DNA of 64,000 bases from Tetradesmus obliquus (lineage: Eukaryota > Chlorophyta > Chlorophyceae > Sphaeropleales > Scenedesmaceae), in NCBI GenBank assembly GCA_030272155.1, contig CP126198.1, forward strand, positions 1,178,001 through 1,242,000, given 5' to 3'. Position numbers and translations under genes: made by a program. Under the pieces are notes generated by a model. That model was not told where the DNA came from. It made no database searches and saw nothing but the letters and a program-made list of their open reading frames with translations. Positions 63,451 to 64,000 of the stretch are shown here, in pieces; within the stretch, counting starts at the first letter, position 1, and every line of letters begins with the position of its first letter.

Positions 63451-64000
63451 ATGCTCAGGAACAGGTCCCGTAATGCGCTGCAGAACGTCGTTTCCCACCA
63501 AGCAAGCCGAACTAATGTTAAACCAATACAAAGAAGCAATTTCACCCTTATGATCGCTGTGGGTTTGCTGTGTACAGTGCTGGCACTGTTCGCCATTAGT
63601 ACGCAGCTCTCCACAGTGTCTGAAGAGGACAAGAAGCAAAAAGCAGAGCAGACATTTACAACTTCACCGCCGTCAAATGCTTTTTGTACAAGGGTGAGTG
63701 CAAGGGCAACAGCGGGAGCGCGGCAACAGCAGCAGCAGTAGCAGCAGTAGCACCAGCACCAGCAGCAGTTGTGCTGACATTCACCGACAGCACCAGCAGC
63801 AGAGGTACGTCCGGCAGCAACAGCACCACTGCCACCAACACCTCCTCCGGCAATGTATCGATCGCTGAGGTTACGCAGTGATCCAAATGCTGTTTCCTGA
63901 CAATTCCTCTGCTGTGTATGCTTGGCAGGCTCTGAAAGGACACCGGCCGTTTGTGTGTGCACATGGCGGCGAAACAAGCGTGCACCCACCAAATACAGCA
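63451..64000 (+). CDS. N-terminus of a type II membrane protein, possibly GDPD-like (partial)
   Basis: Two exons fit: 63451-63693 (donor GTGAGT) and 63929-64000, cut by the window edge; both are phase 0. Exon 1 encodes a basic N terminus, one transmembrane segment (FTLMIAVGLLCTVLALFAIS) and a polar stem. Exon 2 reads RPFVCAHGGETSVHPPNTA, whose His-Gly-Gly and P-P-N-T spacing resembles the HRG...PENT catalytic start of glycerophosphodiester phosphodiesterases. The family call is tentative because only the first residues of the domain are inside the window. It could instead be a secretory-pathway enzyme of another family. Confidence 0.5.

Overview
The window looks like nuclear DNA of a green alga, most likely a chlorophycean of the Chlamydomonas/Scenedesmus type. 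The evidence is two genes for the photoprotection protein PSBS, a plant-type peroxisomal thiolase with a PTS2 signal, very intron-rich GT-AG genes, abundant CAG/CTG triplet tracts, and TGTAA polyadenylation signals after several stop codons. No bacterial-style operons, CRISPR arrays, rRNA genes or recognisable transposons were seen.

Layout: (1) 0.35-5.6 kb, + strand, 3-ketoacyl-CoA thiolase (10 exons, 460 aa). (2) 7.7-9.5 kb, - strand, PSBS copy 1 (4 exons, 291 aa). (3) 9.9-13.1 kb, mostly unassigned, with a possible small - strand gene near 11.5-12.1 kb. (4) 13.2-41.1 kb, + strand, one very long gene for DCAF1/VprBP, the substrate receptor of CUL4-DDB1 ubiquitin ligase (24 exons, 2028 aa). 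Its intron 13 contains PSBS copy 2 (25.0-26.7 kb, + strand, 289 aa). (5) 42.2-49.7 kb, - strand, a coiled-coil plus dilute (DIL) domain protein resembling a myosin XI tail without a motor (10 exons, 1024 aa). (6) 50.4-51.5 kb, - strand, ribosomal protein bL34, probably mitochondrial. (7) 52.4-59.5 kb, + strand, a DEG/HtrA serine protease (12 exons, 615 aa). (8) 60.5-62.5 kb, + strand, a GUP1-like MBOAT acyltransferase (2 exons, 555 aa). (9) 63.45 kb to the right edge, + strand, the start of a membrane-anchored, possibly GDPD-like protein. Exon models were built by hand. For the thiolase, both PSBS genes, DCAF1, the DIL protein and the DEG protease, every splice phase closes and the total CDS is a multiple of three.

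The most unusual property is architectural. In five genes (thiolase, DCAF1, DIL protein, bL34, DEG protease) most exons are accompanied inside the neighbouring introns by one to seven degenerate tandem copies of part of that exon, each carrying one splice site. Copies upstream of an exon hold its head plus an acceptor, and the true exon is the last of the series. Copies downstream hold its tail plus a donor, and the true exon is the first. This is what repeated tandem duplication across exon-intron borders would leave behind. It inflates introns and fills them with decoy splice sites. The two PSBS genes and the MBOAT gene lack such copies. Some arrays are strikingly regular (exact 239-bp higher-order units at 20.55-21.27 kb, about 155 bp at 21.85-22.47 kb, about 100 bp at 57.9-58.5 kb).

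Functionally the genes are ordinary housekeeping and photosynthesis genes and do not form one pathway. The PSBS pair is an inverted duplication that includes 3' flanks and keeps a shared promoter element, with one copy lying inside the DCAF1 gene.
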